Below, one piece after another: positions 7,607 to 15,763 of a DNA stretch of 64,000 bases (within the stretch, counting starts at the first letter, position 1; every line of letters begins with the position of its first letter). The translations under genes and the position numbers were made by a program. A model generated the notes under the pieces. The model ran no database searches. It was not told where the DNA came from and was given only the letters and a program-made list of their open reading frames with translations. This stretch comes from an uncultured Rhodospirillales bacterium (lineage in GTDB: Bacteria; Pseudomonadota; Alphaproteobacteria; Azospirillales; Azospirillaceae), in the NCBI GenBank assembly GCA_903927615.1, contig CAIYNU010000035.1:113985-177984 (forward strand). The letters run 5' to 3'.

Positions 7607-9517
7607 CTATAAGGCCTTCACGGCCTGCTTCCTAGACCCGGCTGCGGCGTTGCGATCCCCGGTCGGGTGGCCGAGCAAAGCGGTGACCGCGGCTTTCAGT
7701 TCCTGGCCGTTGACGGGCTTGTGCAGGACCGGCAGGCCGCTGGCTTCGGCCTGGGACAGCCAGTCGGGCGCCATGTCCCCGGTCAACAACACGGCCGGAA
7801 AGGCATGGTCCAGTTCCCGTTGCAGGTAGCGGATCAGTTCGATCCCGTCGCGACCGACGGCCAGTCGAAAGTCGGCGATCACCAGATCGGGAACTTCGCC
7901 GGCCCTGGTCAAAGCCGCCAGCAATTCGCGGTCGCTGCTACCCGAAAGGACCCGATAGCCCCAGCACTCCAGCACCGTTCCCAGACTGTCGCACACGATC
8001 TCCTCGTCGTCGGCCACCGCGATCAGCGCCGCCCGTTGGGGCGTCGCCGGTGCCGGTTCGGCCGCCGAAACCTCATCGTTCGTCACGACTCCGGTCACAC
8101 GGGCCAGCGTCACGGAAAACACCGACCCCCGTTCCGGCACCGAACGCACGGCCACCGGAAGGCCCAACAGGCGGGCCATCCGCGAGACCATGGCCAGCCC
8201 CAACCCCATGCCCGCCGCCCGATTGCGCCCGCGGTTGGGTATTTGGTAGAACTCCTGAAAAATGAGCGGCAAATCGGTTTCGGTAATGCCGATTCCGCTG
8301 TCCCAAACTTCGATGCGCACACCATCTCCAGACCGGCGGCAACCGAGCACGATACCGCCCCGCTCGGTATAGCGGACGGCGTTGCTCAACAGGTTCCGTA
8401 GAATGGCCGCCAGCAGCAGGGCGTCGGTGGCCACCATGACGCTGGTCGATACCGTGCGGAAAAACAGTCCGGCGGCTTGGGTGAGCGGCGAGAATTCCCG
8501 CTCCAACTTATCGAACAGCGGTCCCAGCGCAAACACCGACGGCGACGGCGTCACCATCTCGGCATCGAGTCTGGAAATGTCCAGCAGGACATTGAGCAGC
8601 GCCGTCACTTCGTTCGCCGACACCTTGATCTTGCCGATGACCGTTTCCAACTCGGGGTCATGATTGAGCGCCTCAAGGGCCGAGACGAACATGGCCAGCG
8701 CCATCAGCGGTTGACGGAGATCGTGGCTGGCGGCGGCCAGAAACCGGGTCTTGGAGGCATTGGCGCGATCGGCGACCTCTTTTGCCAGACGCAATTCCCG
8801 TTCGACCGCTTTACGGCCGGACACGTCCTGAATCATAGCCACCACGTAACCCGGCCGACCCCCGTGGTCCCGCACGCAGGCCAGCGTCACTTCGGCTTCG
8901 AACCGGGTTCCATCGGGACGACGATAGCTTTTCTCGACGGTCAGCCGTTCCACAACCCCTGCCAGGAGCTGCCGATAGGCCGCTTCGCTCGCCGGCAAAA
9001 ATTCGGGCGCGGTCACATCGCGAAACGATCGCCCCAACAGTTTTGCCGGCGAACATCCCATCAGCCGGCCCAACATTTCGTTGCAGCGCATCAGCCGACC
9101 ATCGGCGGTCAGCACACCGATGCCCGCCAGCGGAGCGTCGAAGTAGCTGCTCACCTCATGTTCGCTGATGATCAGGGCCTCCTCGATCCGCCGTTGTTCG
9201 GACATGTCGAGTTGGATCACCAATTCGGCCGAGCCATCCAGCCAGTCGATGGTTCTGGTGGTTGCCTTCACCCAGACGACCGAGCCATCGCGCCGGTACC
9301 CCTTCGCCACCCGACCAGCATCAGTCCCGCCAACGTCCCCCGCGGGCGCCAGCAAAGCTTTGACACTCGCCAGGGCCAACACCTCGGCCCTGGTTCTCCA
9401 ACCGTACATATGGGCAAAAACATCATTGACGAATAAGGGCCGGTACTCGCGATGCACCAGGATGCCCTGTAGAGATCCGTCTGCCAGAGCCTCGAACAGT
9501 GTATCGCTTGCAACCAT
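7607..9517 (-). CDS. PAS-PAS hybrid sensor histidine kinase with receiver domain
   Basis: About 636 residues, no membrane segment, so a cytosolic sensor. Order: PAS 1 (~1-110), PAS 2 (~120-235), HisKA with the phosphorylated His265 in AASHDLRQPL, HATPase with NLLSNAVRYTERG, DSGIGI and GMGLGLAMV, then a receiver domain from ~505 with the acidic pair DDEE, the acceptor Asp in VIADFRL and the Lys in LHKPV. Start ATG 9517 is preferred because GGGGAG lies nine bases upstream; an ATG at 9526 and 9547 lack this. The Gln-Pro after His-Asp-Leu-Arg marks the HPK4/HWE-adjacent group often paired with REC output. No partner gene is adjacent. Confidence 0.9.
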   Translation of the reverse strand: MVASDTLFEALADGSLQGILVHREYRPLFVNDVFAHMYGWRTRAEVLALASVKALLAPAGDVGGTDAGRVAKGYRRDGSVVWVKATTRTIDWLDGSAELVIQLDMSEQRRIEEALIISEHEVSSYFDAPLAGIGVLTADGRLMRCNEMLGRLMGCSPAKLLGRSFRDVTAPEFLPASEAAYRQLLAGVVERLTVEKSYRRPDGTRFEAEVTLACVRDHGGRPGYVVAMIQDVSGRKAVERELRLAKEVADRANASKTRFLAAASHDLRQPLMALAMFVSALEALNHDPELETVIGKIKVSANEVTALLNVLLDISRLDAEMVTPSPSVFALGPLFDKLEREFSPLTQAAGLFFRTVSTSVMVATDALLLAAILRNLLSNAVRYTERGGIVLGCRRSGDGVRIEVWDSGIGITETDLPLIFQEFYQIPNRGRNRAAGMGLGLAMVSRMARLLGLPVAVRSVPERGSVFSVTLARVTGVVTNDEVSAAEPAPATPQRAALIAVADDEEIVCDSLGTVLECWGYRVLSGSSDRELLAALTRAGEVPDLVIADFRLAVGRDGIELIRYLQRELDHAFPAVLLTGDMAPDWLSQAEASGLPVLHKPVNGQELKAAVTALLGHPTGDRNAAAGSRKQAVKAL

Positions 9518-9566
9518 GCCGGACATCTCCCCATATCGGCGTCGCACTCACCGCATCGATTCCACC

Positions 9567-9809
9567 TTATCCGTGCCGGTAGGGGCAATCGGCATAGCCG
9601 CAATCGCGGGCGCCACGAGCCGGGACATAGACGCCACAGGCTCGACATTTGATCATGTCTTCAATCGCCGGCTGAGGCCTGACCGCCGCCCTCCGCGCAC
9701 GGGCGCGGGCGGTGCGGTATTGCTCAAAGCGTCGATGCCAGCGATAGGCCATGACCACCAGGCCGATCATCAGGGCCAGAGTTAATAACTTGCCGAAACT
9801 GAACATCAC
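9567..9809 (-). CDS. Small membrane protein with C-terminal CxxC zinc-finger-like tail (PP0621-like)
   Basis: 79-80 residues: one N-terminal transmembrane helix (LLTLALMIGLVVMAYRW), a basic linker rich in Arg/Ala, and a C-terminal segment with CRACGVYVPA and CGYADCPY, four cysteines suited to metal binding. This arrangement matches the PP0621 family of uncharacterised proteobacterial proteins. The gene begins 10 bases after the stop of the upstream TPR gene on the same strand and is probably cotranscribed with it. Confidence 0.75.
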   Translation of the reverse strand: MMFSFGKLLTLALMIGLVVMAYRWHRRFEQYRTARARARRAAVRPQPAIEDMIKCRACGVYVPARGARDCGYADCPYRHG

Positions 9810-9819
9810 GCAGCCTCAC

Positions 9820-11721
9820 TCAGACCGGCGGCGGAGCCGCCGCCGCCACAGCAAAAGCCGCCAGCGGCTGGTTGGCGCACCAGCGGCGCCAACACGCACG
9901 ATAGGCCGTCTCGAGGTTGCGGGTATAGCGCCCAGCGTCCATCAGCGGCGACGCCGCCATCCGTTCCCTGAGACCCTGGCGCAGATCGCCCAGCACCGCC
10001 CGGTCCCGGGCCAGCCAGACGGCGGTGGTGACATAGGTTTCGGTATCGGCGGTAATCAGTTCGGGCAGTCCGACATTGGTCAGGTGACAAAGGCCGACCC
10101 GGGAGAACGGAGTGCGATCGTACCGAGTCACCACCGGTACTCCCATCCACAGGGCGTCACAGGTGGTGGTGCCGCCGTTGGCGAACAGCGGGTCGAGTGC
10201 GATATCCAACTGCCGATAAGGGGTGTAAGGGTCCGGTGAGGGATCCGCCAGGATCAGTCGTTCGGGGCCGATGCCATGGACGGCGAAACGATCCAGGCAC
10301 CAAGCGGCACCACCCTGCGCCAGCCCGCTCCATTTCAGCATCAGCCGGGCGTCGGGCACGGCCTGGAGAATGTCGGCCCAAGCCGCAACCGTCGCCGACC
10401 CGACCTTGGCGAAGTTATTGAAACTGCCGAACGTGACGAAGCCGTTGGCCTGGCAGGGTGGTGCGGAGAGCGGTGCGATATCGCTCCGGCTGGGTCGGTA
10501 ACAGACATGGACGTCGGGTAACCGGATCAGTTTCTCGCTGTGCCAGTCGTCGACCCAGGGCGGCGCGAAATACGGGTCCATGATCCGGTAGTCGATGGCC
10601 GAGACTCCGGTGGTGTTGGGATACAGCGGATAGCTGATCTGAATCGGCGCCGGCCGTCGGCCGAACATCATAAGCCGGCTGCCCAGCATATGACCCGCAC
10701 ACTCCACCAGAATGTCGATGCCGTCGGCCATGATGCGTTCCGCCAGGGCCGGATCGGACAGATCGTGACAGGGCAGCCAGTGGTCGGCCCGACGTCGGAA
10801 GGCCTCGGTCAGCGAGTCGGTTTTGGGGTTGCTGTAATAGCAATACAGCTCGATCCGGTCGCGGTCGTGCTGCTCCAGCACCGGCAGCAGAAAATGACCG
10901 CCCGGGTGAAGCCGGAAGTCGGGAGAAACATAGCCAACCCGCAACCGTCGTTCGGGCTCCCGGGTGTTCCGATGGCCGGTCATCGCAGCCGCCCGCGGCC
11001 GGACCTGGGCTTGATCGAAACGCAGATGCTCGGCAAAGACCGCTGCGGGCTCGGCATCCTCCTTGAAGCACAGACAAAACAACAGATTCGACTGGGCCGC
11101 GGCATAGCCCGGCCATTGTTCCAGCGCCGTCCGGTAGCAGGCCATGGCCTGGTCCAGCCGTCCCTGGTCCTTCAGCACCACGCCCAGATTGTTGTGTGCC
11201 TCGGGATAGTGGGGTTGCAATTCCAAGGCCCGCCGGAAGGCCTCCACCGCCAGATCTAACCGGTTCAACTCTGGCCACACCGTGCCCAGGTTGTTCCAAG
11301 CCTGAGCCAGGCCGGGCCGCAACGCCAGGGCCCGTTGCAGGCAGGTCACCGCCTCCTGGTAGTTGCCCACCTCGCGCAACGCATTGCCCAGATTGCAATA
11401 GGCCTCGGCATAGTCGGGTTTGAGCGCCACCGCCCGCCGATAGCCGGTTACGGCATCATCAAATCGACCGGCCACCAGATTTAGGCTGGCGAGGGTATTA
11501 TGGAATTCGCCCACGTTGGGCCCATGGGCCACCGCTTCCCGGGCCGCCTGCACGGCCAGATCGCCATGGCCGGCACCATGGGCCAGGACCGCCGTTTGAT
11601 GCCAGGCTTGAGCATGGCCGGGTTCCGCCTCCAACACCTCACGATACAGCGCGAAGGCCTCACCTAGCCGTCCCGCCTGATGAAGCCGAACCGCCTTGTT
11701 GAACTGGCTCTGCACGCTCAC
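9820..11721 (-). CDS. TPR protein with O-GlcNAc-transferase-like (SPINDLY) catalytic domain
   Basis: 633 residues. The first ~215 carry about six tetratricopeptide repeats (for example AEAYCNLGNALREVGNYQEA and PEAHNNLGVVLKDQGRLDQA). Residues ~255-610 match the Glyco_transf_41 catalytic domain: RVGYVSPDFRLHPGGHF, the YPNTTGVSAIDYRIMD block, VTFGSFNN, and the UDP-sugar-binding NGGTTTCDALWMGVP. Bacterial members glycosylate proteins or modify surface structures; acceptor unknown. In this genome with Maf proteins it could also act on flagellin, which is only a guess. Confidence 0.88.
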   Translation of the reverse strand: MSVQSQFNKAVRLHQAGRLGEAFALYREVLEAEPGHAQAWHQTAVLAHGAGHGDLAVQAAREAVAHGPNVGEFHNTLASLNLVAGRFDDAVTGYRRAVALKPDYAEAYCNLGNALREVGNYQEAVTCLQRALALRPGLAQAWNNLGTVWPELNRLDLAVEAFRRALELQPHYPEAHNNLGVVLKDQGRLDQAMACYRTALEQWPGYAAAQSNLLFCLCFKEDAEPAAVFAEHLRFDQAQVRPRAAAMTGHRNTREPERRLRVGYVSPDFRLHPGGHFLLPVLEQHDRDRIELYCYYSNPKTDSLTEAFRRRADHWLPCHDLSDPALAERIMADGIDILVECAGHMLGSRLMMFGRRPAPIQISYPLYPNTTGVSAIDYRIMDPYFAPPWVDDWHSEKLIRLPDVHVCYRPSRSDIAPLSAPPCQANGFVTFGSFNNFAKVGSATVAAWADILQAVPDARLMLKWSGLAQGGAAWCLDRFAVHGIGPERLILADPSPDPYTPYRQLDIALDPLFANGGTTTCDALWMGVPVVTRYDRTPFSRVGLCHLTNVGLPELITADTETYVTTAVWLARDRAVLGDLRQGLRERMAASPLMDAGRYTRNLETAYRACWRRWCANQPLAAFAVAAAAPPPV

Positions 11722-11946
11722 GCCGGGACTCCTTCCATCGCCGCATCGGAACCGTTGCGCATACCCCCTCGGACCCGGATTCCCCCGCCATCAACAGAGA
11801 CTTAAGGGTCTGATCCTCCGTTGGCATGAGACGGGGCAATGCCTGTTGGCCGTCGCGAGTATGATGCGCCGACCGGATGCTGTCTATCGATCAGGACCAT
11901 GATGAAGCACGCCCGGCAACTTGAACGCACGGACTTCCCGGGTTAG

Positions 11947-12081
11947 ACAATCGGCCCACCCCAAGGCGCGGCCATTGTCGGTGCCGGCCAGGCCCTTCAG
12001 GAGGTCGGGGTGCTTGCCGCCGACATTGACGTTGTCAACACCCTCGACGCCCTGATTGATCCGACCTTTCTGAAACCGTAA
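11947..12081 (+). pseudogene. Possible C-terminal remnant of a substrate-binding protein
   Basis: Between the TPR gene and the next minus-strand gene, the plus strand has a short open stretch of 44 codons after an in-frame TAG (11944), ending at TAA 12079. It reads as a natural C-terminus: AIVGAGQALQEVGVLAADID followed by VNTLDALIDPTFLKP. This resembles the tail of NitT/TauT-type ABC substrate-binding proteins. No start codon or ribosome site is present, so it would be a relic. The rest of the gap 11722-12200 shows no gene. Confidence 0.3.
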
Positions 12082-12149
12082 GGCAGGATCCCCGCCGCGC
12101 CGGGCGTTCGACACAGTATTCACACGGCCATGTCCCGGCCGCAGCGGCA

Positions 12150-12177
12150 ACGAAGTTCTGACCCGTCAGGACTTCGT
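12150..12177. terminator. Hairpin terminator, second copy of the cobO-type stem-loop
   Basis: An 11-bp stem with one G-U pair (arms 12150-12160 and 12167-12177) and loop ACCCGT. The core GAAGT(C/T)CTG-N6-CAGGACTTC is shared with the hairpin at 2485-2516. It lies 24 bases after the stop of the minus-strand gene ending at 12201. Confidence 0.55.
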
Positions 12178-12200
12178 CAAGCCGGCATCCGGGCGGTTCC

Positions 12201-12680
12201 TTACCGGGTCGGCGTCACCGGCTGCCACGGAACCAGACAATTGGCCACATACGGGTAATAGCCCTGTGGGCTCCGGCAGAAGTACCAGAGCGGGCCGGAG
12301 GGCGGAGCATTGGGAACCACCACCACCGGTGGCCGATAAGGATCGGGATACGGATAGATTGGTGACGGATACCAGTACCAGGCGCCATCCAACACCCACC
12401 ACCAGCCGTCACGGCCGTCATGCAGGCCGTGCCACCAGTGGGCGCTGCGCCAGTGATCGAGATCGAATTCGTGAAAGCGAGGCAGATCGCCGTGCCAGTG
12501 TTCGTGATTGTCGCCGCGCCAGTGTTCGTGATCGTCGCCGCGCCAGTGGTCTCGCTCATCGGCCCAAGCGGCGCCCGGTAAGGACACCGCCGCAAGCGTG
12601 ACGGCCACAACGATTGCGGTCACGCGACGGGCCCGCGACCGGTGAGTCTTGTTCATCCTGGTGATGGTCTTGATCAACAT
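12201..12680 (-). CDS. Exported His/Trp-rich protein with tandem DHEHWRG repeats
   Basis: 159 residues. Start ATG 12680 has AAGGTG at six bases. A signal peptide is clear (basic start, VTAIVVAVTLAAVSLPGAAWA, cleavage after AWA). The mature N-terminus carries about three 8-residue repeats (D(D/N)HEHWRG) that come from 24-bp DNA repeats. The C-terminus has the pattern WYFCRSPQGYYPYVANC, a two-cysteine motif seen in many small periplasmic proteobacterial proteins of unknown function. The His-rich repeats could bind metal; this is inference. Confidence 0.75.
   Translation of the reverse strand: MLIKTITRMNKTHRSRARRVTAIVVAVTLAAVSLPGAAWADERDHWRGDDHEHWRGDNHEHWHGDLPRFHEFDLDHWRSAHWWHGLHDGRDGWWWVLDGAWYWYPSPIYPYPDPYRPPVVVVPNAPPSGPLWYFCRSPQGYYPYVANCLVPWQPVTPTR
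12491..12560. repeat. 24-bp tandem repeats inside the exported His-rich gene
   Basis: Units at 12491-12514 and 12515-12538 differ at only two positions; a third, degraded unit follows from 12539. They encode the HWRGD(D/N)HE repeats of the minus-strand gene 12201-12680. Confidence 0.7.
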
Positions 12681-12859
12681 ACTCGCACCTTTTCACGCAA
12701 GGGTGCTGGTTACAGCCACCGCTCCCTTGAAGCCCGGTTCGTCGGCCGCGCACCACCGGCGTCGGCCGCCCCCCAGGAGCCAGGGCTCCCCCTAAGGCCC
12801 CCGGCCCTGCCCCGTCCTGAACGGGGTGGCAGTGTTCAGGGGGGAATCCGCGGTCATCA

Positions 12860-13090
12860 TCAGCGACAACAGTACGGATTTCGGATGACGCCAAGATGAC
12901 CGGCGTCGAGGCAATTGGTAACGAACTGTTTCCCCGACGCACCAACGGGCCGGAACCGTGGGATAGCGTATGTTATCCCCGAACCAGGACCGTTGTACAG
13001 CGCGCACGCCAGCCCCGCAACGCTCCCGTCGGTGACGCCAATTTGACATGGATCAACGGGGGGCAACGGCACCTGGGTTACGTCCCCCAA
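12860..13090 (-). CDS. Doubtful small Cys-containing open frame
   Basis: 76 codons with only a TTG start and no good ribosome site. The protein reads plausibly (PCQIGVTDGSVAGLACALYN ... NPYCCR) with five cysteines and no signal peptide. It lies in the gap 12681-13124, which otherwise shows no gene. It may be a relic of a secreted protein or chance; listed so the gap is described. Confidence 0.22.
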   Translation of the reverse strand: MGDVTQVPLPPVDPCQIGVTDGSVAGLACALYNGPGSGITYAIPRFRPVGASGKQFVTNCLDAGHLGVIRNPYCCR

Positions 13091-13124
13091 TATCGTCGGT
13101 CATGGTTTGCCCGCTCGGCCGGTC

Positions 13125-14267
13125 TCAGCGCCGCCAGGAGCGCAGTCGTCTCGCCGCCTCCGCGATGGTTTCGTGGGCGCCTGCAAACGAAATCCGCACG
13201 AACCGCCGACCGCGCACCGGATCGAAATCGATCCCGGGCGTGATCGCCACGCCGGTCTCGGCAAGCAATTGCCGACACCAGGCTTCGCTGTCGTCGGTTT
13301 GTCGCGAAACGTCCGCGTAAAGATAAAAAGCTCCTTCCGCCGGTGCCAGCCGGTCGAACCCGGCCTTGGGCAATTCTTCCAGCAGCAGCGCCCGATTGCG
13401 AGCATAACGGGCAACATGACCATCCAATTCGTTGCGGCAATCGAACGCCGCACACGCCGCCATTTGCGACAAGGTCGGCGCCGAAATGAACAGGTTTTGC
13501 GCCAGGCACTCGATGGGGCGAAGCAGCGGTTCCGGCACCACCAGCCAGCCCAGCCGCCAGCCGGTCATGGAGAAATACTTGGAAAAGCTGTTGACCACGA
13601 TGGCGTCGCCGGTCACCTCCAGGGCCGTGACGGCCGCCTCGCCGTAGGTGATACCGTGATAGATTTCGTCTGAAATCAGCCGAATGCCGCGGTCGGCGCA
13701 GACACCGGCCAAGTCCTTCAGCGCCGTCCGGCCGATCATGGAACCGGTCGGATTGGCCGGACTTGCCACCACCAGCCCGTCCAGCGGACCGGCGGCGTCC
13801 AGCAGCGCCGGGGTCGGCTGGAAGCCGGTGTCCGGCCCCACCGGAATCTCCACCGGCACCACCCCCAGCGCCGTGAGGATATTACGATAACAGGGGTACC
13901 CGGGGGCGACCATGGCCACCCGATCGCCGGCGTCGAAGGCCGCCAGAAAGGCCAGCACAAATCCGCCCGACGAACCGGTGGTCACCACCACCCGCCCGGC
14001 TGGAACCTCCAGGTGATAGTGGTCCCGATAATGGCGGGCGATGGCCGCGCGCAGGGCCGGTGTTCCCAACGCCCCGACATAGCCCAGCCGTTCGTTCGTC
14101 AGCGCCATCCGAGCGGCCTCCACCACCCCGGCGGGGGCCGAGGTCGCGGGCTGGCCAACCTCCAGATGCAGAACCTCGCCGCCGGCCTGCTCACGCTCGG
14201 CGGCGGCGCGCATCACCTCCATCACAAAGAACGGCGGAATGGCGCCGCGGCGGGCCAGCTTCAGCAT
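13125..14267 (-). CDS. Class I/II pyridoxal-phosphate aminotransferase
   Basis: 380 residues of fold-type I aminotransferase. Seen: GYVGALGTPALRAAIA in the N-terminal arm, TTGSSGGFVLAF (cofactor phosphate region), SPANPTGS (substrate carboxylate loop), ISDEIYHGITYG, the Schiff-base Lys in SFSKYFSMTGWRLGW, and the C-terminal Arg in RFVRISFAG. The overall pattern is that of aspartate/aromatic aminotransferase-like enzymes; the amino acid used cannot be read from sequence. Start ATG 14267 has GGGGAG at seven bases; a GTG one codon upstream is too close. Confidence 0.88.
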   Translation of the reverse strand: MLKLARRGAIPPFFVMEVMRAAAEREQAGGEVLHLEVGQPATSAPAGVVEAARMALTNERLGYVGALGTPALRAAIARHYRDHYHLEVPAGRVVVTTGSSGGFVLAFLAAFDAGDRVAMVAPGYPCYRNILTALGVVPVEIPVGPDTGFQPTPALLDAAGPLDGLVVASPANPTGSMIGRTALKDLAGVCADRGIRLISDEIYHGITYGEAAVTALEVTGDAIVVNSFSKYFSMTGWRLGWLVVPEPLLRPIECLAQNLFISAPTLSQMAACAAFDCRNELDGHVARYARNRALLLEELPKAGFDRLAPAEGAFYLYADVSRQTDDSEAWCRQLLAETGVAITPGIDFDPVRGRRFVRISFAGAHETIAEAARRLRSWRR

Positions 14268-14289
14268 CACAGATCTCCCCGAACGAGCC

Positions 14290-15690
14290 TTATTTCAGCA
14301 CCGTGAAGACTCCACCCAAGCCGCGGGCATCGGTCACCGCACCGCAACTTTTGCCCCCGTGCTGGTGATCGTAGAGGCACGCCACCGCCTCCACCACGCC
14401 GAGGGCCGCTGACGGCGCCATGGCCGACGTCTCTGTCACCATCCCGCCCAACGGGCGGTGGTCCACCGCTGAATTATGCAGCGCCGACAGCAACGCCCCT
14501 GCCGCCGCGCGATCCGACGGTTCGGCCCCGGTGGCGGCGCCGCCCGCCGCAAACAAGGTGGTTTCCTGGTGATGGTTGACCATCAGCACCGGCCCGCCGA
14601 CCCCCGAGGCCCCGCCGCCACCGCCCGCCAGCACACCCAATTCGGGAACCACCCGGCCGTTGCCGAACAGGCCGCCCATGGTGAAGACGCAGGCCACGCC
14701 CTGTTCCTGAGGATCCACCACCGCAAGCGCCGCGGTGGGGACGGCCGCTCCGACACTTCCGGCATTCGCCCGCAACGCTCCCATCATCGCGCCCAGCCAG
14801 TCGCCGTCGCCTGCGGCAAGCCCGGCCTGCCAGGCTGCGGCAAGGCCTGATCCGGACTTGTCGGGGAAATGGATCACGTCATGATCATTTTCGACCTGGA
14901 CGGTCTCGCCCCACCGCGCCCGAACGCCGGCCAGTCCGCCTTGATCGACGCCCAACCCCCGGGCGAGGGTTTCGGCAAGGCTTGACTCGCTTGCGCCGAA
15001 GCTTGCGCCATAGAAGGCCGCAATGCCGCGTTGACGGACCAGCCCGAGCGTTGCTCCCAATTCGGTCTGAACCAGCGTCTCGCCTTCGGCCAACGGCCGG
15101 TTGTTGGTGGACAGGAACAGCCGTTGCGCCCCCCGGTCGTGGGCCAGCCGATCGGCTCCGGCCCGCAGATCGGCGGCCAGTTGCCGTGAGACCGGGGTTC
15201 CCAGCCCGGCCAGGGATTCCGGGGCGCCCAGCGCCTCTTCCCAGCGCCGGTGGCCGTAGGCCGCATGCAAGGTGTAAAGGCCGCGCAGCAGGCCGGGCAT
15301 CGGGGCCCCGCCGGTTGTCGACTCGGGAAGGAAATCGAGGGTCCGGACCGCCCTGGTGGCCGGATCATGGACCAGACACAGGCCGCCGCCACCCAGCCCG
15401 ACCCGTGACGGCAGCGTCACGGCCATGGTCAGCGCCATGGACACCGCGGCATCGGCGGCGCTGCCGCCGTTTTCGATGACCGCCCGGCCGATCTCGACGG
15501 CCCGGGGATCGTCGGCGGCGCCATAGCCGCTGAGACCCAACATCGGCTTGCTGGGGTGACAGCCGGCCGTGACAAGCATCATGGCCGCCACCACCGCCCA
15601 GCATCGCAACCGCCCCGCCGCGGGCGCGGAGCCGGCATCAGCACAGTTGACAGCAGCCCGAACGGACGGGAACCATGGCCCCCGGCCCAT
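14290..15690 (-). CDS. Gamma-glutamyltranspeptidase-like lipoprotein
   Basis: About 466 residues if started at ATG 15690. The N-terminus has a hydrophobic segment ending in the lipobox LVTAGC, so it is probably membrane-anchored. Ntn-hydrolase GGT features: ENGGSAADAAVSMALTMAV, GLGGGGLCLVHDP, and PTAALAVVDPQEQG, where the Thr aligns with the autoprocessing nucleophile (usual TTHFSVVD), then FTMGGLFGNGRV. It is shorter than typical GGT (~550-580) and the second Thr and the His of TTH are replaced by Ala, so activity is uncertain. It ends 22 bases before the aminotransferase gene on the same strand, suggesting cotranscription. The true start is not certain. Confidence 0.8.
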   Translation of the reverse strand: MGRGPWFPSVRAAVNCADAGSAPAAGRLRCWAVVAAMMLVTAGCHPSKPMLGLSGYGAADDPRAVEIGRAVIENGGSAADAAVSMALTMAVTLPSRVGLGGGGLCLVHDPATRAVRTLDFLPESTTGGAPMPGLLRGLYTLHAAYGHRRWEEALGAPESLAGLGTPVSRQLAADLRAGADRLAHDRGAQRLFLSTNNRPLAEGETLVQTELGATLGLVRQRGIAAFYGASFGASESSLAETLARGLGVDQGGLAGVRARWGETVQVENDHDVIHFPDKSGSGLAAAWQAGLAAGDGDWLGAMMGALRANAGSVGAAVPTAALAVVDPQEQGVACVFTMGGLFGNGRVVPELGVLAGGGGGASGVGGPVLMVNHHQETTLFAAGGAATGAEPSDRAAAGALLSALHNSAVDHRPLGGMVTETSAMAPSAALGVVEAVACLYDHQHGGKSCGAVTDARGLGGVFTVLK

Positions 15691-15763
15691 CGGCGGGAGA
15701 CAGGCAGTGCTAAAGCGAAGGGATGTGGTCAAGGCGGACTCGCTATTCAGAAAAGGCGGGGAG

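Noticed and set aside
11884..12150. Minus-strand frame of 88 codons
   Set aside because: Opposite the plausible plus-strand relic and without start signals; likely chance.
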